From: Lytechinus pictus | Lineage: Eukaryota; Echinodermata; Echinoidea; Temnopleuroida; Toxopneustidae | Direction of reading: 5' to 3' | Length of the DNA stretch: 64,000 bases | Assembly: GCF_037042905.1 (NCBI RefSeq) | Contig: NC_087251.1 | Coordinates: 35,954,501 to 36,018,500 of the forward strand | Shown: positions 1-14,600 of the stretch, piece after piece | Position numbering within the stretch: the stretch's first letter is position 1 | How the letters are laid out: the number at the start of each line of letters is the position of its first letter | The notes under the pieces: generated by a model | The model's input: only the letters and a program-made list of their open reading frames with translations | What the model was told of the DNA's origin: nothing | The model's database searches: none | Position numbers and translations under genes: made by a program

Positions 1-730
1 TTTTTTTTATATTGCAAAAATGTTATTTGTCTGCTTTTCATATTTTGTAAGAAAAAAATGTTTCCTTCTTAATTATCCTTTCTTTAACAAGTTATCACCT
101 TTTTAATTTCAGGCAATGGCATTGTTCTATTCTTTTCTTGTAGATGTGAAGGTACAGGCCTAGATGTTATATTCTATAAGTTTTCCTTCAGAGGGATATC
201 TCTATCCAGAGTGCAGCCATTAGAAGGGATACATTATACAATCACCTTGTACAATTCTATTTGCTTTATTATCATGATAAAGATAATTGTATTACAAGAA
301 GTATGTCCTTTTGGCCCAGGGATCTACCCTGTCCAGGCATTCATATTCCCTTCTTTCTCATTGCGATTGATTGATAGAAATACGTAATTGTCTGCATTGC
401 AGTCATCTCTGTTCGTAACGCTAAAAGCTGCTGTGATAAACACGCTTGAGATATACACAGCGGTTAGAGATAAGACCATGATTAATAGAAGCAAATTCAC
501 AGGAGTGTAGCACTATCAATAATGTTTGGTTAGACTTACAATGTAGGTCCATGGTTATACAACTCTCTCTCATATGCGATCGAAGGGGTTGGTCTCTCTC
601 TAATTAAAGCAGCTGTCTTATCATGGCATTAAATATTCCTTTTTAGCATTGTATTTTTCATTTTGGGGCTTTGAAAATGCTCATGGCATTTGTCTATATT
701 TGTGTATTCATGCTTATATCATGATTATGT

Positions 731-1061
731 GGAGGTGTCGTGGTGTAGTGGTTCAGTCACTTGACTCTTACACCAAGGGTCGAGGGTTCAAATCCCATCC
801 GGGCAAATGTCCTTTGGCAAGGCACTTATCCACGTTTTTCACTCTCCACCCAGGTGTTAAATGGGTACCTGTTCGGATGTGAACGTCTATGTGATTAGAT
901 TGGCACATGTGCAGCGATAAACGGTTGCCTGGCCAAGATGCTCCCTGGGGAGTGGAAATGGTGCACTTCATGTGTGGAACATTGATGGATCTTATGACCG
1001 GGGTAATAATAATTACAATGTAAAGCGGTCAGAAACCAAAGTATGAAGTGCTATATAAATG
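731..1061 (+). mobile_element. tRNA-derived SINE
   Basis: A box-like GTGGTGTAGTGG (739) and B box GGTTCAAATCC (785) form a tRNA-like head, followed by a body with AAATGGGTACCTG and CTCCCTGGGGAGTGG. The head does not fold as a normal tRNA with continuous acceptor stem, so it is a SINE, not a tRNA gene. Confidence 0.8.
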
Positions 1062-2076
1062 TATGGCATATTATCAGTGGGTTTGGAGTTGGTTTAATTG
1101 GTGTGACTATAGCATACGGAAGTACAGAATCATCAACAGAAAATGACCAGCATCATTTATGTATACAAGCAACTAGTGTACGGCAGTGAAATGATTGGAC
1201 ATTCATTAAGCCGGTATAGAAATCCAGATCATCGCTTCCTCATAATTTGCAGTGCGGTGTACTAATTACCGGATTCATCTGAATTTCATAATTGAACTCT
1301 TCGCCATGCGTTGATATGTTAAAGGGAATCGTCTTTCATAACAAATTTACCTGCTTATACAGCTTGGGATTGGGATGGGTGGGAGTGGAGCGGGGAGGGA
1401 GGGGGGTGCTTGCCTATTTTTAGTGCAGTTGAAATTGGGGTTTTATTGTTTCTTTATTGGATTCTTCATCAAGGGGTAAAGTAGATTTCCATGTTTTCTT
1501 TCATTACGGGGGCAATGGAAAGAGAAGTTCATCGCAGTTCTCCGTCGTACTCCTGCCCCGGGAAGAATACAATTAGTCTGAGAAAGTTGATTATCGGATC
1601 TAGAGCGAGAAAATCGTATGGCAATTGGGATGCTCATGCAGATTAGATTATGGAAGGGAATTCATTTCAAACCTTGGATGAAGCTCATTAAGGAAGGAGA
1701 AATAAATTGGTTTTCTTTATTGCAATCTGCTGTGCTGTAAATGAATTTCAGTCATGGGTGCATCAGCCTTTATTGAGATGAAGATCATTTTCTGAGTTTA
1801 GCACTTCAATTTTACAATATTTTATGATAATGAAGTCAAACATCACAATTTTTTTTATTATTCAAAATGCTAGAATATCAAAGTTGAATGAACTGCATTT
1901 TACAGGAGAGATTTGTGTAGTTTTTATGCTTTTTGTTGTTGTTGAAGGAAAGGTGGATTTAGTGATTCATTCATAAGGCTCTCACATGTGAATGTTAAAT
2001 TGTTTAGAAATTGAAGCCTGCTCCATTTCCTGCTCAGAAAGTATGAGCATGTCAGGAATGGGAGTTTTCAAATATG

Positions 2077-2215
2077 GGGAGCGTTACAAGAACTGTTTTA
2101 TCAGTGATATTTACTGACAAATTTGTTCTCGGCCAATCAGATGCCAGGATTCTCAGTTGCTTATAACATTTATCAGTAGAAATCACTGACAAAAACTATT
2201 CATGAAACACCTCCC
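2077..2215 (+). mobile_element. MITE family A, copy 1 (full length)
   Basis: 139 bp; left end GGGAGCGTTACAAGAA, right end (inverse) GGGAGGTGTTTCATGAA. Inner inverted repeat on TCAGTGATTT; core CCAATCAGATGCCAGGAT. Confidence 0.8.
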
Positions 2216-5200
2216 ATGATGTCACCTTGATTATTGCAACATAAATAATGGGAAAACACACAGAATAAGCCCACCCATCCTATGGCTACGTTTGTGTTTG
2301 TGTCAGTTGATGATGCGTAAACATGTCATCATTCTCCCAACCCAAACGTTGGTAGTTGATCCTTTTCATTCGGTTTCATTCATTCATCATCCCTGTCACT
2401 CAGCATTCCAGGTGTTGTACATTTCCTGTTGAATACGCTCAAATCCGACGTGCTTTTGTCAGAACGGGTTCGGTCGTGGGCATCCCAAAGGCGGGGTGCC
2501 CGCCTTTAATTTCCTGAGTAACGCAAAATGCAGCATCCCTGGTTGTGCTATTGATGGATGAACGACAAGGTCTGAATTTCCTGTGCCTATTGTGCAGAAT
2601 TAATGAATCAGGCAAAGTACTACAATTGAAAACACAGAAATGATTGAATCGGCTCGGAATACCGACATGAGATTGATGAGGATTGAGGAGATGTTTGGAG
2701 AGCTGATCTCGTTTTAGTGATGGAATTAAATAATCAAGATTAGAATGCTTCAATTGATTTCTGGGATTGTAGTAAAACAGATATTTACGATTGGAAATAA
2801 TCAGTTATTGTAGTGGCGTTAAGGTTAATTTGTGTGGATGTCAATCATGATGTTGCCAAATATTTCATTTGTATGACTTACATGCCATTGTGAACATTAA
2901 AAAAAAATCACCTGTCAGCACCAACTCAGTGTTTTATTTGTTTGATGTATTAATGAAAAATCAGTTCATTTAGATTATGACAGAAAGAAAATTGTATGAC
3001 AAAATAGTCTCCTTGTATTAGAGATCAAAATGAATACAAATTTTATCATAAAAACATACTTTTATTATTTCCAAAGCACACAGTCTGTATGTAATAATAG
3101 TTGCTTTCCTTTTCCTTAAGTGTGACTTGACAAACAAATGGCAATATTTTCATTTTCTTTCTTTTGTTTAAATTTTCACAAAGACTGAATTTGCTCAAGG
3201 ATCATTTGCAATACAAAATTTGAAAGTTTTATGGTTGTGTAGCCTGCTTTTGTATGAAATCTTGAGAAAAACTTGCATCATTTCATTTAGCTTTTCCCCC
3301 AGAAAGTCAAGACATTCAAATCTAGGTATGAAATTATACCTTTTTCCTATATGCATTATCCATTTTAACAGCATGCCCTAGAGATCTAAACTAAAACTCA
3401 ATTTTCAACAAAAAGGGAAAGATCTGAATCTAGTTTAATACTTGGATTAACCCTGATATGAAAGAAAGAAATATTATTAACCAGAGGCTTATAGCTCCGA
3501 GTTCCATCATCTCTCTGTTTTGCGTAGTCTGGCATGGCATAGAAACATATGGTAATTACAATATATAATCTGATTTAGGAGTGTGTGTACTGCAAGATAA
3601 ATACCCAGTTGCCATGGGAACGCTATAAACACATCTGGTGGCTGGGGGGAGAAAGTATACAAGGTTCCTTGTGTAATTCAGTTTTGCGGCCATTTGACGC
3701 TTGTCTTTGTTCTGTGTCGTGTAACACAGGATTTGTTTGCAAGGCGATCTGATTAAAAGACGGCTTTTAATTGGGAGTGTTTGTGAACGAGTAAAAGCAC
3801 ATGTCTAAGAGTGTATTATAATTCATTCTTGGGCAAGAAGTAGATGGCGGATTTATTGATTTGCTAAGTGGCTCTTTCCCATGATGCAATAGCATTAGTA
3901 GCCACTGTTTTATTTTTTCAAGGTTTATGCAATATGGAAATTTCTAATTACAAATATAGGATTGCTTCAGTTTCTGTATTCTCTCAATGAATGAAATCAA
4001 ATCAGAGCACTCAATCATTGATAGGATGACAGGGTAAAGAGATTGCATTTAACGCAGAAATCTTCCAGAGATAAATGTATTGTGGTATTATAATCTGCTT
4101 GTCCTTTGTTATATATTTCTTTACAAAATGAATAACTTCAATTCCAGGACTGGTGCCTAGGTTAAGCAATTTGTAGAAAAGGGAAATCATTGCAAATAGC
4201 ATTCTCGTCTGACAGCTTGTCTTGTAGCAATTCTGCTTTCTTTTACAGAATATAGAATTTCATACAAAAAGTGCACCACCATCGTGAACCTTAGAAATTG
4301 TCATCTACAGTAGCACGTAATTCAAATATTAATGGGATCAGCAAATAGCCAGTTCATCTTACTCTTCCAGAGGCAACTTTTTTCTCTCCATTTTTTTTAA
4401 ACAGAAATTACACTGTGCATTATTCATTGGATGTACAAAGGGAAAAAAGGGGGTCTGTAAATAAGTGAGGTTTTCGTGTGCAAGTATTTACTTCTTTTTT
4501 TTTCGCTGACTGGCTGGCTGGCTGTGAGCGAGCTTCAGAGGAGTTCAGTTTGCCCAACATGGCTTAGACAAAGGTGCTGCTGGTGAAGATGCAGAGCCGT
4601 CCCCTGAATGGTGGGAGTAGATAGACAATGGCACCCCTCCGTTGATTCTTCATTGTCCTATGTGTCGTCTCCTTGCTGTATCATTCAAAAGAATCAGATG
4701 ATTCGACACGTTCTGTTAAAAAATCATGCATTCCTCTTTCTTAACTTCTATCTCAAGTTCCATTCAGTTTTGTTTATCCTTCATCGATTCGTTTGTGATT
4801 ACCCATTGCCATGGCAACCAGTGATACTTTCAGCTCAGTTGAATTGTGAATTGCACTTTGAAGCAGAAAGAACATTTTTGCCTAAAAATTGTTTTTTTTT
4901 TAAAGGATTTTGTTTACACAGGCATGGAGTGTTGTTAGTTAATAGTTGTATAAAGTCATTAACCCATCTTTTGGATGCCTCTAAAAACATTGATGATATT
5001 ATCAAAGCATTTTCAAAATGCACATACCAAAAAAAATTTGTATTTGAATATTTATTACATTGGGTGCCCCTTTCGATGAGATCTAATGTGGCACAACATT
5101 AGTACTACATAACATTCTTATGATCAGCAAAAACTCTACAGAATTATTAGATTTATTTCATATTTCTCACATCAATCATTAATCCAAATATAGTTAGTGA

Positions 5201-5774
5201 TTTTATTCATTAATGAATTAATTTATCTTTTATTATGTATCCTCGTCTTTCTCCCCTTCTTCCTGTTCTTTCTTTTGTTCTTGCATGATACCCATTCAAG
5301 TTTGTTGTATTAAAGCAAATTGATTAAGCCCTGGCAAGCAGATGTATGATTACGCAGGAAATAAGTAATATAGACACTACCATATAACTCCAGTCATGTA
5401 ACACAGGGCACGTAAAGATGATTAAATACCGAGAGTGAAACCTGAGATAAGGAACCGGTTGAAATTCAGGGCAAATATCAATATTACGTATCATTCACTC
5501 ATATGCTATACCCTGATTGGTTAACAACATCCTGCCATGCTTAAAGCACTAATTATCATTATTCTTGTGCAGTTATGAACAGCTTTGTTGTATACATTAA
5601 TGTGAAAGGCTATAGGTCTGTGCTGGATACAGTGAGTGGTCTTTTATCATCGAATTATGTAGTAATTACCTTAGATTTTTGTCCTCTCTTTGCTAATTGA
5701 CACATTTTTGTGCCATCTTTTTAATGGATGTTTTCTAAAGGTGTATTCAATGAAATAGATTACAGTCAAATTCT

Positions 5775-6175
5775 ACCGCGATTCCATACGTGTCGTACGG
5801 GACTTTTCGACAACAATATCTAGTCTCTTAGTTGATTGCTTGAGCAATAACAATTTATTTTTTGTCAATAATAAAGTTATAGTGGGAAGTCATGTGAAAA
5901 CCTGATTACTAACAAATAATGTTTGATTATGGGTGAATTACAGGTGAAAATGTTGTGCATTGTACGGGACTCAGAAATGTCCCGTACGACACACAACATT
6001 TTCACCTCTAATTCACCCATGGACAACATAATTTTGTTGGTTGTCATTTTCTTACATGACTACCCAGTAGTACTTTATTATTACCACAAAATACATTGAA
6101 GTTCCTTGTTTGTTTGGACAGTAGGTTGAAAAATGTTGTGAAAATGGCTGATTTTTCTAGCACGGAATCGCCCAT
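5775..6175. mobile_element. ~400-bp hairpin element
   Basis: Near the centre, GTACGGGACTCAGAAATGTC then CCGTAC; arms run outward through AGGTGAAAATGTTGTG / CACAACATTTTCACCT, GGGTGAATT / AATTCACCC and AGTCATGT / ACATGACT to CGCGATTCC and GGAATCGCC. Confidence 0.8.
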
Positions 6176-8600
6176 AGATGAGAGGACATCGCGAATTCCA
6201 ACCTAAACTCTAGACAATAAACATCTAAATGTAATACCTAATTCACTCAAAAAGCATGATAACATTCTTTCAAACTAAAAGGAAATACTAAATTCACACT
6301 CTTGGCAAACCTGTAAGAAATAAAATATTGAAAGATTGTTTAAAAGAAAACTGTAAACTGTAAGATTTAAAGTTTGTTATGATGTAGGTAGGCCCTAAAG
6401 GTAGTGGAGTTTTATTTTCACCTGTCTGTGTTGTTGATGGTATAGAGATTCTTGAGACAATAGGGTCTGCTCAGCTCGTTTAATTACAATGCGGTTAGGA
6501 CCGCTTCACGATGTCGCTTGCAACATGGCAGGATAAAGTAGGGCCTCTTTCTCAGCTGTAAGTGTGTACATCAGATCGGCCTGTTAACAACATTAATGAG
6601 TTTACGCCTGTCAGCGTTGGTCTCGCTAGGACTCGGCGGGACGAAGCCAACCTTATTACAGACCTTCTGCATGAAACATAAGGGCCCAAGTGACGCACCC
6701 GAATTAACACTTGCTGATTGCCTATCTTCTCAGAATGCCCTCATCCAATTTGCGTTGGCATTTTTTGGCTTCTTCTTTTTTTAATTGAGGGGTTAGATTA
6801 CTTCCACAGATAACCTTCTCTGTCTTGAGCTTGCCCACTTCTTTTTGTTCTTTTCCTGCCGAAATGAGTCACATTTGTGAAATATTTATGGCAAGGTGTA
6901 TATAGGTTAAGAATGAGATATAATCTGTGAATTAGCTATGAATTGACCACTGTTACTTCCAATAAATTGTTCTTCAATTCCTTTATCCTGTATATATCAT
7001 GAGTTTGAACAGTGGTTCTTATTTGTATATGAGCGGCTAGAGGGCATTATGATTCATTAATTAAAAAACAGATTTCATTCAATTGCTATTGCACCAACCT
7101 CTGTTGTTCTCTTTTTGTACTTTTACTTTTGCTTGCTTCCATTTTCAACATGAATATGTCATTTATTATCATCTGTGCACATTGAAAGAATAATAAGGAA
7201 AGAGGATTCATGTAAGCCTACATTATGTCCATAAACTTAAAATAAATTCTCCTTGAAATTGATATCGCTGTGGCTTTATATTTGTATACCAATGGACAGG
7301 ATATCCTTTTCAATATCCTCCATGTCATACCAATCATTTAAACAAAAATATCATTAGTTTTGATTTCTAATTATCACATATCAATCTTTGCAAAGTAGGG
7401 AATAGGCCTTCTCCTGAAATCATGAAGATAAAAAGGTACACACTGTATTTTGAGGATATTTCTCAGCTTCTCTTTGTGTGTGTACGTATTGTGAGAAAAA
7501 AGGATGTTGATTAATTTTAGGGTTGAAACTTACTATTTAGAAACAAGGACTTTATGCAAAATGTGGTTAACTCTATTTCTATTGTGTGTGATTATTTAAA
7601 AAAAAGAGGAGAAATATCAGATGAGATATCCGCTTTTGCCAATTGAATGATTTTATTCAGCTCCGGTAATGATTTTCGCATCCTTGGTATCATGTGGCCT
7701 GCTATAATTGAATAATCATGCAGAGGTCAGAATTGTTTTTTGTCCTTCATCATTTCTCCCCTCAAAAATAGCAAAGCCACATGCCAGTTGCCATGGCAGT
7801 GGTTAGCTATTACCATAGCAACCAATACAGATTGAAGACAGGAATCGTTATCACATGATCTGTTATAGTAATTCATGTTATTTACAGTTTGGGAGCGGCT
7901 GCTGCTTGCATTAAAGCCAACTATGGTTCAACCTAAAAACAGGACCATGCCATTTCAAAAGAACTCTTTGTTTTCATGCAAAGTCCTTTCTTTCCGAAGA
8001 TCTTTATTTGTGATTTTATTTGAAGGACCTTCAATAAAGATTTAGGTTATTGATGGGTCCATGCATGGTTGATAAATAATTCTGAAAATAACTGTCAAGC
8101 AGTGAAGATTGAAAATGTTGTTTCCTGTTTTTTGTAGAAAAACACCTTTTGACATGATTTAAAATCAAGTTAAGTAATATCATGAAATATTGAAGGTAAC
8201 AAATAGCAGATAAGGATACAAGCTTGAAATAATAAGATTTTACCAGTTTCATATTATATAATTCTTTGTATCATATTGTTAAATTTATTTTTGATAACAT
8301 TCATAGTTTTTTTTTCCTCTCTTCAATTCTTGAATTCGTTAATATGTTGTTTTTTTTGGTAACCTTTTATATATCCTCATGATAATTTACAACAATAATT
8401 AGGGCTGGAAGTTTACATGGCCAATCAGCCATTATTATTATTATTTTTTTTTGGGGGGGGGTTCTTTTTTGTTTAGTATATACGTGTATGCATTTACTGA
8501 TATATTTGTTGTCCTTCATATTTATATGCCTGTAGATTAGATAGTAAAACAACAGCTTTTTATTTTGTATTTTTTCCTTGTTTCTTGATTTCCTCTACAG

Positions 8601-8678
8601 CTCACATAGCATTGGTAGAGAGACTTCTCAACAGCCAACTGACTCATAACCAGTCCCATCAAAATGGTCTCGATCTTG
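8601..8678 (+). CDS. foxN2/3: foxN2/3 internal exon (first visible)
   Basis: Acceptor TTTCCTCTACAG and donor GGTAAGC bound a 78-nt exon; the first two bases complete a codon from the missing upstream exon. The frame reads HIALVERLLNSQLTHNQ and ends NGLDL plus one base. In FOXN3 the equivalent place is the linker after the forkhead domain (NGALLQ before the DAA block). The other two frames have stops. It ends in phase 1 and joins exactly to the next exon. Confidence 0.8.
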
Positions 8679-11600
8679 GTAAGCCCAAATCACATTATAG
8701 ATACCGGTATCAGATGGGTAATATAAAGCGATTTGTAAAGTTATGCACAACTTCGTGAACAACTTTACAAACAACTTTAACATGTCTTTAGGTGGTTGTT
8801 AGTCATTGGTCACCAGTCGGGCATAAAGTTATTCATATCTTATCGACAGCTTTATGAAACACCCACCAGGGGCCCGTAACACAAAGCTTAGCAATGATCG
8901 TAGAACATTTTTCTATGATCGATCGCATTGACTACAATGTACAATCAATCGTAAAAATAAAGCGTACGATTAATCGCAAACCTTTGTGTTACGGGACCCA
9001 GGTAATGGAGATATAAATGGAAATTTTTAACAATGTCATGCCCCATCATTAAATTGTTGATTATTCCTAATTAAGAGCAGAAACCAATGTTAGAATTTAC
9101 ACAGAGTTTTTTTTTAGGACGTAAATAGTATTAAACTAATGCTTAATACTATTAGTACTATCCAGATAATCAATATGTTCAATACCATTCAGATCATATG
9201 AAGATCATAATTTAGGCAGCGGTTAGATTTTGTGCAAATTTTTTTTTTTGCCTCTTAATGCCCCAATATATTCAGATCATTTTAAAAATCAAAATTTTTA
9301 TTGCTTCTATGAATGTTGGTACTTGACCACGTACTGTTTGGAGGCTATTTTATCACCATGGCAATTACCATTTATTACTGGAATCATATAGGGAAGTGAG
9401 CTTGTTGGGTAAACATGATGACATGTGGCATAGACTTGTTCTGCGTTGTTGGTGATTGATGACCGGGGCCCTAAGCTCTTCAGTTCATTTTTTTCCCAAA
9501 AAATAAAGTTTATTTTAAGAGAGTAGAGAGCTAACAATTACAACCTGTGTTGGCTATTTGATAACAGGATACAAAGCAAACAATACAAAATAAATATTGT
9601 TAAATGCATTTATCATGTTTTCAAGACAAAAGAACAAAAATTTTTATCATCAAGTCTCGTGGTAGCAGTTCACAAATTATGTGTGAATTTTCAGAATATG
9701 TACAAAGTCACATCAGTATCTTGCTTTAGACATCAAACTAAATATATAGTATTAAACAAAATATAATAAATATAAATCATATTTATGCCTTTTAATCCAG
9801 CCATATCTGTTACCATCTGATGCAATTGATTTGAAATTAGTCCTAATGTTATCTTTATTCTTCTCTTTTTTTTTTGTCTTTTTTTTTTTTGGGGGGGGGC
9901 AATGCTGCATTAGTAGCTTTTTATATATATTTGAGATCTGTGAATGCAAATTGTCGAATTTCTTGGTGTTTTCTTATTTCAAAGCTTAATGCCCTGCTCC
10001 GCGTGCTTGCTTGCTTGGTTGGTTGTCTGAGTGAGAGAATCTCAGATTCCCTCATGAGCTGCCTGGTCCGCATGAAAATCTGGCATGCGCGATTACCCCC
10101 AGAGGGCAGATGTCTCTATCTCGAGCTTGAAACGTGGCCCGCTACAGCCCCAGTTCCTTGATCGGTGAAAATTTTACCCAGTAATCACACCTTTATTTAA
10201 CCACATTAGTCTTTGGGATTGAGGTTTTATGCAAGCATCATATGAAAGGTTTCAATAACTTGTATCCCCGTTTTGAACATATTAATTCTTCATCTTATTT
10301 TCACTTTTGATATATTTCATTGTTGTAAAATGGTTTCCTCAAAGGATTTGCTTACGGAACTGACTTTGAAATATAAATATTGATACTAATAAATATTCAA
10401 AGGACTATACTGTGGAAGTTTTGATTATGTCAATTGTATTGGTATATGTCATTTAAATTTCAATCAAGAGGGGATCTACATCACACAAGCTAACCTTTTC
10501 AGTAGATCAATCCAGTTATTTTTCTCACGATTTTATTTTTGTGAATGTGGAATATAATTCCGAATCAAATCAAATCAAATCAATCAATGGGGTGCAAATG
10601 TAGTGATGAATTTTAGAGTCTGGACACTCAAACTACTGGCTTTTATCCTCCCATTCCCTAAAAATTGTGATTGGATTAATGTTTGCTCTGATGCACATAA
10701 TTGCAACCAAAGCTTCTGGTGTTAATCATTAAAGCCGCATGCGGGAGCTGGTTAATTTGCGCTGTTTGAGCAGATATTCACGGCACGTTGGCAAGTGTGT
10801 GCCGTCATTTACTGCGTATTGCCAAGTGCAAACGCTTGGCACCCCCGCGGAGTGCCCTCGTCCAATCTTTGCTTTGCGGTGGAAGTATTTCTGTTGATAC
10901 AGAAACACATCAAGATGTAGATGATGATAACTGGTTGATAATGGCTTATCTATTTGCTTCTTTGCTTTGCCAAGGAGCCTCCTCGTAGATTAGCATGTGG
11001 TTTCCTTTCTGTCATTCATATGGCAAAGTTTGTACAGCTAAAGAGTGTTTGATGACCCTGTGTGTAAACTTCACCTAGGCGTCTATTTAACATTGACCCT
11101 GTAACATTAAGCTTATTGATTGATCTTAGGGATTAGTTTTATGATTGATCATGTACAACAATTAGTGCTATCAGTGGTAGTAATGGGCTCCACAAGCAAT
11201 CGCTAAGTTTTAGGTTAGAGGCCCAGGAGTGTATGCAGTAATTCTGCATTGTATCGAAAAATTTCTTGCAAATCCCAACATATTTCCTAATTTTGCACAT
11301 GTCCTTACACATTCAATCATGATTCATATAGAGAGATGTAATTAGATACTAGTTTAGTCATCCAGGTTTATCATTAATTAGACAAATATCAGTCGCCTTT
11401 AATAAATTAGCTTCTATTTTGGATTGTGAAATGAAAAGTTACAAAAACACACAGATGAATAAAAATTCATTATTTGGTATTCTGTTTGTGAAATGTGTAG
11501 GCATATAGAGGCCAATTCTTACAGGTTCCATTTGTTTTATCCATGTTTTTTTCCCCTTTTTTTATGTAGAATCTGAGGTTGATGCTGCAGCTACCATGAT

Positions 11601-14600
11601 GATGTTCAGAACTCCTCCAGACAGGAGACTTGCTGAACGTAAGAAAACATTGCTATTATATTAATATTTTGTTCAAGATCATATCCATGCATCAAAATAA
11701 GTTGTAGGTGTGTACCAATGCAGATGAACCGATACTTTTTGCTTCAGAGAAGTAATCTTGACCAGATTTTTAGTATTTCCCAGGAAGAAATCTGCACCCA
11801 AACAATGTCCACACTAATCTTTTATTATAGGGTGGCCTTGATTGATATCTGGTTTGTTGTGAGCTATGATGATCCTACAGTCTCACCAGCAAAACACATA
11901 AAAATTGCCAAATTGGCAACCATTTAACCAAGGTGAATGAACTCTGGTAATTTTAAAATGAAATTCCATCAAATTCCAAATTAAGGAAATGGTAGATCAT
12001 TCAAATGATATTATTTGATATATACAACGGCTTTAGAAAATATAACTGTTAAATGTGTGAAGGACATTTCCATAATTGAATTTTTCTGGGACGAGGCTCT
12101 GTGGTTTTGTTGGGAAATTGTTGAAATACGCTGAAGGTAAGTAAGCCAGCGTGAAATGTATGGCAGTGAGAGATCCAGGATTGTGAAATATAGGGGATGC
12201 ACATTCTGAAATGGTATGGGGGGAGACAACAATTTCCTTAGATTTTGATATATTAACATATGCAAAAGATATGAAATAAAAAATCATGAAAATATGGGGG
12301 AATCACTTGTGCCCTGCCCACCTGAGTATGTTTTATTTATAGATGATTTTTTTTTTACATTGGATTTTATTTTTTATTTATGTGCAATGGATGATTTTCA
12401 AAATATGGGGAGGGCACCACCTTAGGATCTCTGCTTAGATCCACCAACGTATATGTTGGTGTTTTATTCATGGGGATCGGAATCCACTAGATTTGATACT
12501 AACTGTAACATCTACATATTTTCCCCAATCCGTTCATATCAGGTACAATGAAGGTAAGCTTTCACAAAGCATACCCCAATGACACTCCCATGTCAAAGGT
12601 TCAATTGCACTATTATTACAACAAAGGCAGGGTATCAGAATGGGATCATGAAGGATTTTCTTTTCAAAACTTAACTTTCAGGGAAAAACATTGTCAATTT
12701 TTCAAATTTCAGGGAGAATGTTATTCTTTGAAAGTATAATAAATGATACATGTTATGTGATTAAATGTGGCAATGTTGGATCCCCCTCCATGATTTGGTG
12801 TAGGCCTACCCCATACATTTGAAAGTATAATAAATGTTACATGTTATGTGATTAAATGTAGCAATGTTGGATCTCTCCCCACCACCCCACCATGATTCCA
12901 ACAATTGGGTGTAGTAGATATATGTTTCTTCTCTGTAGTCATGTATAGAGTACCACGAGGAAGGTAATAACTCCCCCAAGGTTTATGAGGTGTGTTATGT
13001 GATCTGATAGTTTCAATCAAAATAGAGCGCTCAAGTATTCCCATGATCAATATAGGTTCCTCAGTTTACAATGGCAAATATAGCATAAAACAATGTCAAT
13101 TTGAGCACATGGAGAATATCTCCACCCTCTGATGTTCAAAGAATACCTGAATGACACGAACTGAAACTGAATCTAATTCTGACTGCTTCTGACTTTGTAT
13201 TTCAATAAATGACAAAATTTATGGTGGTGAAGAATAAACCGAGAATAGTTTCTAAACGAATAACTTTGCTAGTTTGGTTGGCAGGCCATGTTTATTATTA
13301 TTTTGTCCATGATGAGGCAGAATCAACAAAAGTCGGTAGTGTCAGACTTTTTGGCGCAACTTTTTACCCCAGCAGTTTCCATGGTTTTAGTTTCGAGCAT
13401 CCATTTTATGTCAATTCTTGTGATTGTATGCGCCATGATGGATTTCCTGAGAGTTGTCTCTAGAGAAACATTTCCCCATTCTGTCAACTCTAACGCATTT
13501 AATCATATTTTACTTCTAAAATGGATTATGATAAAATGATGAGACGGAAATTATCCAAGACGATTTTGACTGAGTATTATTCAATGTTCTCATTCATAAA
13601 TTGCTTCTAGTAATATTTGTTCTCTGCTGCTATCTGATGTGACTGTTATCAAATGTTTGCACATCATGGAGCTTAAACATCCAGTGATCAAAAATTCTAA
13701 TTCTCTTCAAACATTCCATATAAAGAAACAAATTTGCAAGAATCTTCATTGCCTATTATAGTATTACATCCCTTTTTTATTATTATTTAATGTGTTAGGG
13801 TTTTGTTGTTAAAGAGAGACATTTCATATTAAAATGGTAACTGTAACCAAAATGAAATACCAGTCAAGCCTTGGATGCAGGCTATTGCAACTAGATCCCC
13901 AGACAAGCTCTTGAAATGCAATATATGTTTGTGCATGGGACCAGCAGATATCCATCCTGCTTACATGTAATTAAATCTTATAGAGTGATAGGGGACAAAA
14001 ATATCATCAAACTGTGTTGCAGTGTAAGTGTAGGGGGTAATTAGTTCTGGCACAGAACTAGCTGATCTGAAAACCATATGTCTTGCTCTGCGAGCTGCAT
14101 ACAGAATTACACGTAACGCATGCGGTGAATTGTTCTCCCACAAGCTGGATAACTTATGCTGTAGTGCATCTATGGCTGTTGGACTGGCACTTTGTTCATT
14201 GCATGAACATGTATAATGATGATACACTAATTCAGTGTTATAGCGCCTATAATGAGATAATTTGGTCAAAGCAAATTAAGTGAAATCAAAATAACGGGTG
14301 TATGTTAATGTTAAAATGTATTTATAATAAAAAGAACTTCACTTTCAAATTTTGGAATATCTAATTTTATATGAAATTACTTTTCGCACAACCATTGAGT
14401 TGGATAATTAGTTGCGAAATATAGCATTGGACCTCTTTTGAAGAAAATTGTGCAAGATACAAGATGGTTACTTTGGTGTCTGGAAACATGAACTAATGAA
14501 TATGTTTCATGTATATTTCACTTTTAAGTCCCTATATTGCAAGAATCCATATTTCAAATTTGGTGACACCTTTAGAAATATTATTGGTGTATTGGTGTGC

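Larger units (their letters stand above)
1..8600. other. Upstream foxN2/3 intron or flank
   Basis: No exon was recognised. The forkhead domain coding sequence is not visible here on either strand. The stretch holds a SINE (731-1061), a small MITE (2077-2215), a long hairpin element (about 5775-6175) and RFX X-box-like palindromes near 3608, 4805, 7787 and 7809. Islands of balanced base composition at about 2430-2560, 3600-3850 and 6470-6740 stand out from the AT-rich background and could be regulatory. Confidence 0.6.

Noticed and set aside
739..800. Possible tRNA gene (A and B boxes); same at 23860, 27305 and 52118
   Set aside because: Boxes are present but a cloverleaf with paired acceptor arms is not, and SINE bodies follow directly.
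4608..5102. 164-codon open frame on the plus strand
   Set aside because: No recognisable domain, hydrophobic low-complexity composition, no codon bias and no splice context; expected by chance in this sequence length.
1..8600. Forkhead-domain exons of foxN2/3
   Set aside because: Looked for the conserved PPYSF and WKNSVRHNLS coding motifs on the plus strand and saw none, so they must be further left.
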